A stretch of 64,000 nucleotides of DNA from Desertivirga arenae (GTDB taxonomy: Bacteria; Bacteroidota; Bacteroidia; Sphingobacteriales; Sphingobacteriaceae), in NCBI RefSeq assembly GCF_017355785.1, contig NZ_JAFEWE010000002.1, forward strand, positions 627,264-691,263. Direction: 5' to 3'. Position 1 is the stretch's first letter. Each line of letters starts with the position of its first letter. A model generated the notes under the pieces. That model was not told the origin of the DNA and searched no databases. It was given only the letters and a program-made list of their open reading frames with translations. This document shows, piece after piece, positions 53,585-63,100 of the stretch. Both the position numbers and the translations under genes were made by a program.

Positions 53585-55304
53585 GAATATACTTCAACAC
53601 GCTCTTACATTATTAGCATTTTCAGTACTTCATTTTTCAGCTTATACTCAGGAAGTTAATGGGCCTAAAGCTTATCCAACGGATTTCAGGCCTCCGCTTG
53701 ATCTAAAACCGAGCATTGCCGGTTCTTTCGGCGAGATAAGGGCTAATCATTTCCATTCAGGACTAGATTTCAGAACGAATCAGCGGGAAGGTTACCCGGT
53801 ATATGCGGTAGCTGACGGATATGTTTCGCGTTTGAGAGTACAGGTAGGAGGGTTTGGAAATGCAGTATATATTGCACACCCCAACGGGTATACTTCTGTA
53901 TATGCGCATCTGCAGCGTTTCAATGAACGGATAGGTTTACAGGTGAAAGATTTCCAGTATCGCAAGCAAAGCTTTGATGTCGACTTTCCACTTATGCCGA
54001 TCGAAATACCTGTTAAAAAAGGAGATATTATTGCCTGGTCGGGTAATACGGGAAGCTCTGGAGGGCCTCATTTACATTTTGAGCTAAGAGATAGTCAAAC
54101 AGAAGAAACGATCAATCCTCAATTGTTTGGTCTTGAAGTTCCTGATAATGTCCCCCCGCAAATTACAGGTTTATACCTATATCAGTTGAACGGGCAGCCT
54201 TTTAGTCCCTCCACTCCCCGTAAGGCCTATTCGGTTTCGGGATCAAATGGAGACTACAGACTAAGCCAGGGAACAGTCAGCATTAATGGAGAAAGCGGAT
54301 TCGGAATAGTTACCTTTGATCAGCAAGTGGCCGGAGGGAATAAAAATGGCGTTTATTCTACTGAACTCTTCCTGGATGAGAAACTGATTTTTTCCTCCAT
54401 CCTTGAAAAATTTGCCTTCAGCAATTCACGGGCGGTAAATTCACATACGGATTACTCCTTTCACCTTAGTCAGGGAGCTACCGTTCAAAAAAGCTTTGTC
54501 GAGCCTGGAAATCCCCTTAGTATTTATAAGGACGTTGTTAACCGGGGACTTATCACCTTAAGTGATGAGGATACTCACAACCTTAAGTATGTGATCAAGG
54601 ACGTTAAAGGGAATACCAGTCTCCTTCAATTTCAGGTAAAAAACAATCCTCAGCTGGTGGTTAATTCCAGGCCTACTGCAGGAGTCAAAGAATTTCAGTA
54701 TAATACAGTAAACGAATATTCTACTGAAGATTTTAAAATCACTATACCAAAAGGGGTATTATATAGTGATCTTAATTTTAATTATTCCAGAACTGCAAAG
54801 TCAGGGTACTGGTCCAATTTTCATACTGCGCATACTCGGCTGGTCCCTCTTCATGAAAACATAACAGTGGCAATAAAGCCAACGAAAGAGGTTTCGGCTC
54901 ATCTAAAAAGTAAACTACTTATTGTGAACGCAAACGGAGGATATGCAGGAGGCTCTTTTGATGAAAAGGACGGCTTTGTGAAAGGCTATCCACGTACCTT
55001 TGGCACCTTCTATGTTTCAATGGATACAGTCGCTCCTGTTATAAGGCCGGTTAATATTAGTGATGGAAAAGACCTTACTGGAACTGAAAGGATCGTATTA
55101 AAAGTTTCGGATAATATGTCTGGTGTAAGGAGTGTTAGCGGATATATCGACGGGAAATGGGTATTGATGGAATACGATTTGAAAACCTCTACCATTTGGC
55201 ATAAATTTGATTCACTCACTCCAGCTGGAAAACACTTGTTTGAGTTAAGGGTAAGTGACATGCAACAAAATATTAGATTTTATTCAGCAACCTTTTATCG
55301 ATAA
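53553..55304 (+). CDS. M23 (LytM) family peptidase, exported
   Basis: The 583-residue protein has a signal peptide (QHALTLLAFSVLHFSAYTQ) and an M23 zinc peptidase domain (about residues 55-190). The Zn ligands are in RANHFHSGLDF (H, D) and SSGGPHLHFEL (HxH), with a further conserved GGFGNAVYIAHPNGYTSVYAH. A long beta-rich C-terminal part (about 200-583) of unknown role follows. M23 enzymes cut peptidoglycan cross-links, or act as inert regulators. The start at 53553 overlaps the FAH gene; a TTG at 53571 is a possible alternative. Confidence 0.9.
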   Translation: MKNFWTLRLDKNILQHALTLLAFSVLHFSAYTQEVNGPKAYPTDFRPPLDLKPSIAGSFGEIRANHFHSGLDFRTNQREGYPVYAVADGYVSRLRVQVGGFGNAVYIAHPNGYTSVYAHLQRFNERIGLQVKDFQYRKQSFDVDFPLMPIEIPVKKGDIIAWSGNTGSSGGPHLHFELRDSQTEETINPQLFGLEVPDNVPPQITGLYLYQLNGQPFSPSTPRKAYSVSGSNGDYRLSQGTVSINGESGFGIVTFDQQVAGGNKNGVYSTELFLDEKLIFSSILEKFAFSNSRAVNSHTDYSFHLSQGATVQKSFVEPGNPLSIYKDVVNRGLITLSDEDTHNLKYVIKDVKGNTSLLQFQVKNNPQLVVNSRPTAGVKEFQYNTVNEYSTEDFKITIPKGVLYSDLNFNYSRTAKSGYWSNFHTAHTRLVPLHENITVAIKPTKEVSAHLKSKLLIVNANGGYAGGSFDEKDGFVKGYPRTFGTFYVSMDTVAPVIRPVNISDGKDLTGTERIVLKVSDNMSGVRSVSGYIDGKWVLMEYDLKTSTIWHKFDSLTPAGKHLFELRVSDMQQNIRFYSATFYR

Positions 55305-55306
55305 CT

Positions 55307-55771
55307 ATGGCAGAATTAAAAGAAGGCGATAAAGCTCCTGCTTTCTCAGCTAAAGACCAAAACGGTAATACCGTATCCCTGAGCGATTTCGCGGGTAAGG
55401 ATGTAATTCTATATTTCTATCCTAAAGACGATACCCCAGGCTGTACAGCCGAAGCTTGCGACTTCAGGGATAACTATCAGTCTTTGCAACAAAAAGGCTT
55501 TACAATTATTGGGGTAAGCACTGATGATGAGAAATCCCATCAGAAGTTCGTAACGAAATATTCTTTGCCTTTTACCCTTATCTCTGATGAGGATAAGCAA
55601 ATTGTTGAGGCTTATAACGTATGGGTAGAGAAGAATATGTATGGAAAGAAATATATGGGAACGGCCAGAAAAACTTTTATCATCGATGGAGAAGGCGTAA
55701 TCAAAAAGATAATTGATAAAGTTGACACTAAAGAAGCATCAAAACAAGTGTTGGACCTCTTAGGCGTATAA
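55307..55771 (+). CDS. bcp: thioredoxin-dependent thiol peroxidase (Bcp/PrxQ)
   Basis: The 154-residue protein has the PrxQ layout: FYPKDDTPGCTAEACDFRD with the peroxidatic C46 and resolving C51 five residues apart. It reduces hydroperoxides using thioredoxin. The remaining fold (VIGVSTDDEKSHQKF, KYMGTARKTFIIDGEG) is typical. It starts 2 bases after the peptidase stop and ends before a terminator, so the FAH hydrolase, M23 peptidase and Bcp genes form one transcript. It is a stress-defence gene without a visible operon-specific role. Confidence 0.95.
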   Translation: MAELKEGDKAPAFSAKDQNGNTVSLSDFAGKDVILYFYPKDDTPGCTAEACDFRDNYQSLQQKGFTIIGVSTDDEKSHQKFVTKYSLPFTLISDEDKQIVEAYNVWVEKNMYGKKYMGTARKTFIIDGEGVIKKIIDKVDTKEASKQVLDLLGV

Positions 55772-55784
55772 ATGAATTATAATA

Positions 55785-55823
55785 AAAAAGGCAGGTCTCC
55801 TTTTTCAGGGCACCTGCCTTTTT
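55785..55823 (+). terminator. rho-independent terminator after bcp
   Basis: Twelve-base arms (AAAAAGGCAGGT and ACCTGCCTTTTT) flank a 15-base loop and run into T residues, 14 bases after the stop. Confidence 0.85.
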
Positions 55824-55902
55824 TTATAAAAGCCCATCCAATCAACTTAATCCTTCGTTTGCGTTCAGCTCATGAAGGTTGTGTTTCGAGCAAGCTAAAT
55901 AC

Positions 55903-57951
55903 TTATTTTTGCATCCTTGTATTGCTTGAGAACATAGTAGAACTAACTACCGAAGGCTGAACAGTTGAAGACTTAGTTTTAACTTTAAGTATCTTAAATT
56001 CTGTTCTCCGGTTAAGCTGATGTGCCTCCCTTGAGCACTTTATGCCGTCACTGCATTTATTTAACAGTTCTGTTTCTCCCAAACCTACTGCGCTTAACCG
56101 ATCTGAAGCTACTCCTTTATTTACTAAGTAAGCAACAGCGGATTCGGCTCTCTTTTGAGACAACCACTGGTTGTATACAGCCTTGCCTCTACTGTCAGTA
56201 TGAGCCCGGCACTGAATATTTGATGAATTTATCTTGCTTAAAAATGCTGCAACTTTATTCAGATTCCTGTAAGAGTCCGGACGAATATTCCATTTATTAA
56301 AATCGTAATAGATATTATCCAGCTTAACAATATAGGCATCTTCTGCTCTCTCTAACTCAAACCTGACGTTAAAGATGGTTGATTCCTTTAATCCAACAGT
56401 AGACAGTTCTCCTTCTTTTCTTGAATAATAGCGTTCTCTGTTACCGCTTATTACATACCTGGTCTCCGGACTTAAATTAAAATTAAACCTGCCCTGAGCA
56501 TCAGAGAAAGAAGAAATCTGCTCACTGGTACTCCTATTGAGAAGAACAATTTCTGTATTGGCCAGAGGCTGGCGTGAAGACTTATCTATCACAATACCTT
56601 CAACTGCAAAAATCAATGCTTCTTGCGCTTCTTGTTTTGGACGTTCCTCTGCCACAACCGGTGTTGAAGTTACAAAATCGAAGCTGTAGATATCATCCAG
56701 TCCTTTTCCTCCATTGCGGTTTGACGAGAAGTACCCTCCTTTCTCATCTTTGAAGTAGACCCCGAAATCGTCTTTTGTAGAGTTAAGCGGAGATTTAAGA
56801 TTTTCAGCAAGAGTGAATTTATCGAAAGAACCTTCTGAGGTGAAAAGATCTAAGCCTCCCATTCCGACATGTCCTTTTGAAGCAAAATAGAACCGCCCGT
56901 CTTTACGTACTACAGGGAATACGTCGTCTTCGGAAGTGTTGATGCTAGGACCACAGCTTACCGGATCGGACCAGCTTCCATCTGCAGCTTTCCTTGAAGC
57001 ATAAATATCCATTCCTCCCGTACCTCCAGGCATATCCGAAGCAAAATAAAGTATCGTACCGTCGGGTGAAAGAGCAGGATGCTGAACAGAATAACTACTG
57101 CTGTTAAAAGGCAGAGGCTTAGGTTTAGACCAGGAAGAACCAACCTTTACTGCATGAAATAACTTTTTTGTAATAACAGCTGCTTTTCTGTCTTTCGTAG
57201 TCTTTGGTGTTTCAGTACGAGTAAAATAAATTTCATTCCCATCGGGAGTAAATACTGCCGGCCCGTTATGAAACTCATCATTCAATGTTGCATCTAAAAA
57301 GGTGATAGCCGCAGAACCCTCAACCTTTGGAATGTAATAAAGCTTTAGATAGGGATTACCTGTCCAACCAAAGACTTCCTTATTCTTAGCGCCCTTGTTA
57401 TCTTTAACAAACCACCTGTCTGAAGTAATGACTAATCCATTAAGATAACCTGTAGGAGAGAATTCAGAGTTTGAGCTGTTTAAAAAGCTAAGATTTTCTA
57501 TTTTAACGTTAGGGTCAGGATTCTCGAGCCACATCCTTGCTACATCGGTAGAATTTACAAGACGGATTCCTTCTTCTTTTCTGTAAGGAACATTCTGAGC
57601 AAACAGTTGGTAATTCGCCTTCGCTTCGTCAAACTTACCGTTTTGCTTAAGTGCGTCGGCATAATATTTATAGTTTACAGCATCGAAACTGGAATAAGAC
57701 AAAACACGCTTATAAGCTCTTTCAGCCTCTTCTGAATTATTTATAAAACGGTAACAATTAGCTATTTTCTCAGCTAGTTCAAGTGAAGGCTTTTTCCGGT
57801 AAACTTTTTCGTAGATATCAAGCGCCAGCTTATAATCGTACTTCTGATAGTAGTAGTCGGCCTTCTCAATATTATCTGAAAAGATATTTCCTGGAAAAAG
57901 GTTAGCTAGAAGAAAAATAAGACAAGCAATAACAACTCGTGTAAACTTCAT
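55903..57951 (-). CDS. PorE-like TPR-PD40-OmpA family protein
   Basis: The 682-residue protein has a signal peptide, TPR-like repeats (about residues 30-125, LALDIYEKVYRKKPSLELAEKI), PD40/WD40-like propeller strands (about 160-420, HPALSPDGTILYFASD), a CarboxypepD_reg-like domain (about 450-540, VEGIVIDKSSRQPLANTEI), and an OmpA_C peptidoglycan-binding domain (about 560-665, DNIYYDFNKWNIRPDS, HTDSRGKAVYNQWLSQKRAE). This domain order matches PorE of the T9SS complex, which links the outer-membrane PorP ring to peptidoglycan. No lipobox cysteine is seen, unlike PorE itself. It lies at the end of an operon with PorP/SprF. Confidence 0.85.
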   Translation of the reverse strand: MKFTRVVIACLIFLLANLFPGNIFSDNIEKADYYYQKYDYKLALDIYEKVYRKKPSLELAEKIANCYRFINNSEEAERAYKRVLSYSSFDAVNYKYYADALKQNGKFDEAKANYQLFAQNVPYRKEEGIRLVNSTDVARMWLENPDPNVKIENLSFLNSSNSEFSPTGYLNGLVITSDRWFVKDNKGAKNKEVFGWTGNPYLKLYYIPKVEGSAAITFLDATLNDEFHNGPAVFTPDGNEIYFTRTETPKTTKDRKAAVITKKLFHAVKVGSSWSKPKPLPFNSSSYSVQHPALSPDGTILYFASDMPGGTGGMDIYASRKAADGSWSDPVSCGPSINTSEDDVFPVVRKDGRFYFASKGHVGMGGLDLFTSEGSFDKFTLAENLKSPLNSTKDDFGVYFKDEKGGYFSSNRNGGKGLDDIYSFDFVTSTPVVAEERPKQEAQEALIFAVEGIVIDKSSRQPLANTEIVLLNRSTSEQISSFSDAQGRFNFNLSPETRYVISGNRERYYSRKEGELSTVGLKESTIFNVRFELERAEDAYIVKLDNIYYDFNKWNIRPDSYRNLNKVAAFLSKINSSNIQCRAHTDSRGKAVYNQWLSQKRAESAVAYLVNKGVASDRLSAVGLGETELLNKCSDGIKCSREAHQLNRRTEFKILKVKTKSSTVQPSVVSSTMFSSNTRMQK

Positions 57952-57960
57952 TTAAGCAAG

Positions 57961-58935
57961 TTAAAAATAACGCGGTGTAAGCAGGGCCGAGCTTTTCCTG
58001 TTGCTGTTTAATATCACCCCCAGTGATATTTCATGAGTTCCATTTGAATATGCTGCCAGCTTTGAAAGCGAGTAATCATAAGCATAACCAACGCGGAACT
58101 TTTCCCGGAAATAGACCTCTACCACTCCAACTAGCGAATTTTGCCTAAATATAGAGTTATTCCAATTACTTTTTTTCCACAAATTAACACCCGTGCGGTA
58201 AGAGGCACCCAACCAAAGCTTTTCCTTCAGCAAAAAGGAGGAATTTATATCTAGACTGGTGGGACCTTTGGTATCTTCCTTTATCAAAAAAGAAGGCTTA
58301 AACTTAGTATCTGCATTGATATCCATCAAGTATCCCCCCGTAAGGAAATAATGAGGCGCTTGTTTAGCTATGGTGTTCTGCCCTACCCTATTGTAATCTA
58401 TAAGATCAGACAAAAGGTTAGTCCCGGAAACACCAGCATAAAGTCTGCTATTAGAAAAATAAACCCCGAAACGGGCATCAGGAACAAAGTAACTGCCCCT
58501 GTTGCTGAAATTAGGATCTTCAGCATCCTGAGTAGTGGCATCACTACCATTCAGCATAAATTGTGAAACGCCGAGAGACAAACCAAATGCCAGCCGATCG
58601 TCATTTTCAGAAACAGGCAGACGGTAGGCATAATTAACATGTGCTGAGGAATGTCTTTGAATTCCTACTTTATCATTAACAATCGCCAAACCCAGGCCTA
58701 CTCGGTCATCTCTTCCCCAGGCATCGTCAATTACTATAGATTGCGTTTGGGGTGCGCCTTCGAAACCTGACCATTGATCCCGGTGTAACAAACTTGCATT
58801 GAAAATTCCTTTATATCCGGCATAGGCAGGGTTTACCACCATAGTGTTGAACATATACTGGCTGTACTGCGCGTCTTGTTGCGCAAACACATTCAGGGTG
58901 ATCAAAGCAAATATAAAAGGCAGACAGAATCTCAT
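57961..58935 (-). CDS. porP: PorP/SprF-family T9SS outer-membrane protein
   Basis: From the ATG at 58935 the product has 324 residues with a signal (MRFCLPFIFALITLNVFAQQ) and the family start DAQYSQYMFNTMVVNPAYAGYKG, followed by barrel strands (LLHRDQWSGFEG, YFLTGGYLMDIN) and the terminal repeats of PorP/SprF. Members are outer-membrane partners needed for secretion of T9SS cargo, and type B cargo (CHU_C) in particular is often encoded beside one. Here the CHU_C protein is directly upstream, one base away. The longer frame start at 58989 is rejected. Confidence 0.9.
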   Translation of the reverse strand: MRFCLPFIFALITLNVFAQQDAQYSQYMFNTMVVNPAYAGYKGIFNASLLHRDQWSGFEGAPQTQSIVIDDAWGRDDRVGLGLAIVNDKVGIQRHSSAHVNYAYRLPVSENDDRLAFGLSLGVSQFMLNGSDATTQDAEDPNFSNRGSYFVPDARFGVYFSNSRLYAGVSGTNLLSDLIDYNRVGQNTIAKQAPHYFLTGGYLMDINADTKFKPSFLIKEDTKGPTSLDINSSFLLKEKLWLGASYRTGVNLWKKSNWNNSIFRQNSLVGVVEVYFREKFRVGYAYDYSLSKLAAYSNGTHEISLGVILNSNRKSSALLTPRYF

Positions 58936-58936
58936 A

Positions 58937-60148
58937 TTAATTTTTCTTAACCATGGTAATGAAGCCCTTATAGGTATTTTTATTACCATTCACATTCACA
59001 CTTAATACGTAGAAATAAGTTCCAGGCTGTAAATTTGAGCCATCCCAGGAGTTAGTTGGCGAGTAATTCCTTGTCTTATACACCTCATCCCCCCATCGAT
59101 TGAAAATCGTCAAAGTATTTTCAGGATATAATTCAATATTCTGGATTTGCCAGGTATCGTTCTTTCCATCTCCATCAGGAGAGAAAGCATTAAAAAAGAT
59201 GAATGGAATATCAGCAAATGAAACCACCTGATTTTTTAAGCCTGCAGCTGAAGTAAAAGATAAAGAACGATCTAAACGATCACCAAGGATTCCTTCTTCA
59301 ACTCCGGTTGAGACCTTTTCCCATCTGGAATGTTCATTTTTCCATAATACGACGGCCGCATTATTTTCAATAGCTTTTACCTGGAAGAACTTTGTTCCAA
59401 ACTTTGAACTTCCAGCTGTATGATCGAGAATATAAAAGTACTTATCACTAACCTTCTCTATATCCGATGTTCTTTGTGAGACAGGATATAATGGATCAGG
59501 ATTCTGGTTAACCAAATTCAAAGTATATGTATTCAGCTCCTGATTTTCCGGCTCAATAATTACCGGCCGGTACAATGGATTGACGTCAATCGAATTGAAC
59601 TTCTTAAAAGAAGGATTGTTCTTTATGGAACCTAAGGGAAATAAATATTGCCCATTACTGTTCGTATTCCTTAATAAGGCACCATTCTCATTGGTTGTAA
59701 TAAAACCGGTGCTTCTGCTAAGCGCGTCCACAGCAGGACTGGAAATTGAAAGTTTATTATCTCCGATATTCAGAAGCCTGTCATCCAAAGACAAAGAATT
59801 CGTAATTGTGGCATTCGTCTTCAGCTCCTTATCTCCAAAGCCACCCAATTTCAGATTGGGGACGCTCAAAGGATTTCCACTGATATTCTGGATATTGCCA
59901 TTTAAAAAAACGGTCGCTTTGGATTGATTTTCAAAAATTGTATTAGAAGAATTGTTAACAATATTGCCTTTGATCTCGAGGGTCCCCTCACCAGAAATCT
60001 GTCCCTCATCATGGCGATACCCTTCGCTAAGAAAGAGAAGGCTATTTTCTCCTAAATGTAGCGTCTGGCCTGTATTCACTACTTGAGCCTCTGCTTTAAA
60101 ATAAAGCAGTGCGGCAGCAAAAACAATATGTCTCCAGGTCGATCTCAT
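58937..60148 (-). CDS. exported protein with CHU_C / T9SS type B sorting domain
   Basis: From the ATG at 60148 (a TTG at 60160 is less likely) the product has 403 residues with a signal (HIVFAAALLYFKAEAQ). A beta-rich N-terminal part (about 20-120, repeated NxN/ILDN-like turns) is followed by an unassigned middle and a C-terminal CHU_C domain (about 310-403: FNAFSPDGDGKNDTWQI, LTIFNRWGDEVYKT, GTYFYVLSV, YKGFITMV), the T9SS type B signal. It should be exported and surface-attached. The stop of the upstream 1066-residue gene lies one base before its start. Confidence 0.87.
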   Translation of the reverse strand: MRSTWRHIVFAAALLYFKAEAQVVNTGQTLHLGENSLLFLSEGYRHDEGQISGEGTLEIKGNIVNNSSNTIFENQSKATVFLNGNIQNISGNPLSVPNLKLGGFGDKELKTNATITNSLSLDDRLLNIGDNKLSISSPAVDALSRSTGFITTNENGALLRNTNSNGQYLFPLGSIKNNPSFKKFNSIDVNPLYRPVIIEPENQELNTYTLNLVNQNPDPLYPVSQRTSDIEKVSDKYFYILDHTAGSSKFGTKFFQVKAIENNAAVVLWKNEHSRWEKVSTGVEEGILGDRLDRSLSFTSAAGLKNQVVSFADIPFIFFNAFSPDGDGKNDTWQIQNIELYPENTLTIFNRWGDEVYKTRNYSPTNSWDGSNLQPGTYFYVLSVNVNGNKNTYKGFITMVKKN

Positions 60149-60149
60149 A

Positions 60150-63100
60150 CTATTCAACAACAGTAATGTAATAGTTCATAGAGTCGGGATTTTTTGCACC
60201 AGAGGTGGCGTTGTAGAATTTTACTTCGATAATCCCCGGAGCCGATACCCGGGCGTAGCTGATAGTAACCCCGTCAGGCAATTCCGATTCTGGTGATACA
60301 GTTACCGTTGATCCTACACCTGCAGCTGGGATAGAAAAAGTATATTTTTGAGCTGTCCCGCCTTGCATATCAGCAACATCCAGTGGTAGTTTTGACTTAA
60401 GAACCCTTGTTAATACAGAGCCTTGCTTGCCAAGAATAAAAGTTCCGTTAACGTGAAGATTTGCACCTGGACTAGTTGTTGCTATACCTATATTGCCGGT
60501 TGCTTTTATTCTCATCCTCTCTTCCACGGAAGTAGCAAATACAAGGTCCTTTTTATCGTTTGTCCCCAGATAATCTCCACCAGTACCAGGATCAGTCCCG
60601 GAATTCCCGCTTAAGGACCAAAGACCCGAGGTCCGCGGTCGTATATTAGCTACAGGTTCTCCCCAACCGGTTACTGTTTTAGCATATACGTCACCTGTCA
60701 AGTTATTTAAATAGTAGTCTCCTTCAACTCCAATAACGTCATCCGGTGCAGCACTGTCAACGTACCACTTAGAACCAGCTTTTCCGTCAGTACCATCCTT
60801 ACCATTAGTACCATCCTTACCATTGGTTCCATCTGTACCCTTAACCATACCAACATTTACCACAGTCGCGTCACTAAATGTGAGGATTAATTGACCGGAA
60901 CCATTTATCACAGCATTAGTAATACTTAAACCGTTATCCCCCTTTGCTCCATCTGCCCCCTTAATAACTCCGAGGTTTTTAGTTGTACCGTCACTAAATG
61001 TTAAAATCAACTCGCCTGCAGCATTCCTATCGGCACTTGTAATACTTACCCCATTTGTCCCATTGGTACCGTTTGTTCCATTTGTTCCCTTTATCAGACC
61101 CACGTTCTTCGTTGTTCCGTCTGTAAAGGTAAGAACAAGCTCCCCAAGAGCATTCTGAGTTGCGCCCGAAATGCTTATCCCATTAGTACCATTCGTTCCA
61201 TTAGTACCATTCGTTCCATTTATCCCTTTAACAACTCCAACATTCCGAGTCGTAGCATCGCTGAACGTCAATACTAATTCACCATTCGCATTTTGAACAG
61301 CATTTGTGATACTAGTACCATTTGTACCGTTCGTTCCCTTTATAACACCTACACTTTTAGATGTTCCATCGCTAAATGTCAGAATTAATTCCCCGGATGC
61401 ATTTTGTGTTGCAGCGGTAATGCTTATTCCATTAGTCCCGTCAACTCCTTTAACCAGACCAACGTTCTTCGTTGTTCCGTCACTAAAATCAAGAAGAAGT
61501 TCCCCACTTGCGTTCTGTGTAGCCTTCCTTATGCTAACGCCGTCTAAACCTTTAACAACTCCCACATTTCTGGTTTCGCCATTGCTCATTTGGAAAACTA
61601 ATTCACCAGACGCATTTAAACTTATGTTAGTAATATTTACACCATCTTCGCCTTGTAAATAGGCTAAGAACTCTGCTTCAGATTTGCTCGCATTTCCAGG
61701 CAAAAGCTTCCAAAGCTCATAGGCAGATTGCCCGTTTAAGCCCTTTAAGGAGGATAGAAATGTAGCTTCAGAACCCGAGTTGCCTGCGTTTAACCAAGCT
61801 TGGTACGCCGAGACTCCATCCTTGCCATCCACGCCTTTCATGTATAGGAGGAAATCAGCCTCTGTTTTATTTTCATTTCCAGACTGACTCTTCCAGATAT
61901 CAAACGCAGATTTTCCATCTGTTCCATTTGACCCATTTGTACCATTTATACCATCTTTACCTTTAAAAAAAGCAAAGTAGTCATCCATAGTTTTATTCTC
62001 ATTACCCGCTTGACTTTTCCAAATATCGAAAGCCGATTTTCCATCTTTGCCATTTAAGCCATCTTGACCATTAGATCCATCCTTGCCTTTAAATGCAGCG
62101 AAATAATCTGTCAAAGTCTTATTTTCATTGCCAGGAATGCTCTTCCACAAATCCAAAGCAGACTTTCCGTCTTGACCATTAATTCCATTGGTACCATCTT
62201 GGCCATTTTTGCCGTCAACTCCATTTGTACCGTTTACTCCGTCCTTTCCGTCAACACCATCCTTACCTTTAAAGAAAGCGAAGAAGTCATTCAAGCTTTT
62301 ATTTTCATTCCCCGGTAATGCCTTCCATGAGTCGAATGCGGATTGACCATTTATTCCGTCAACCCCGTTAGTTCCATCCCGGCCATCCATGCCGTTTGAA
62401 CCATCTTTACCCTTAAAGGCAGAGAAATACTCGCTTAAGGTTTTGTTTTCATTACCCGGAATGCTTTTCCAAATTTCGTATGCCGACTGCCCGTCTCTCC
62501 CATTGGTTCCATTTATTCCATCGGTGCCATTAGAACCATCTTTACCTTTGAAGAAAGCAAAGTAGTCCTGGAGTGTCTTATTTTCATTACCAGGCAGAGT
62601 AATCCAAATATCAAAAGCTGACAAACCATCTTTTCCATTTAAACCGTCTCTACCATCAGCACCATTAAGCCCGTCCTTACCGTTCAGACCATCTTTCCCA
62701 TTAATGCCGTCAATACCTTTAATAGACAATAAAAAGTCCGTTTCCGACTTAGATGCATTTCCTGGTAAGCTTTTCCATAATTCAAACGCAGATTGTCCAT
62801 CTCTGCCGTTTCTACCATCTAAACCCTTTATTGAGGACAGAAAATCCGTTTCTGTTTTTAAAGCGTTTCCTGGCAAAGATTTCCATAACTCAAAAGCTGA
62901 CTGACCTGCAGCTCCCCTGGCACCATCATTTCCTTTTAAAGAAAGAAGAAACTCCTGCTCAGTGCCAGTATGACCAACATTAAGCCAAATCTGGTATGCT
63001 GACAAGCCGTTTCCTATAAGACTCTGATTAGTGCTCAGCTCGATCCAGCGATCATTTAACCAGAAATTGAATTTATTAGTAGTGGTATTATAGATCAATA

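Noticed and set aside
55772..55960. Open frame of 62 codons after bcp
   Set aside because: It runs through the bcp terminator hairpin and overlaps the PorE-like gene end; composition is not protein-like.
61306..61662. Antisense 118-codon frame in the collagen-like gene
   Set aside because: It mirrors the repeats of the coding strand (valine- and proline-rich periodic sequence) and has no independent support.
60774..63005. Regular repeats considered as a CRISPR array
   Set aside because: The repeats are in frame within a coding sequence, vary by codon position, and there are no cas genes.
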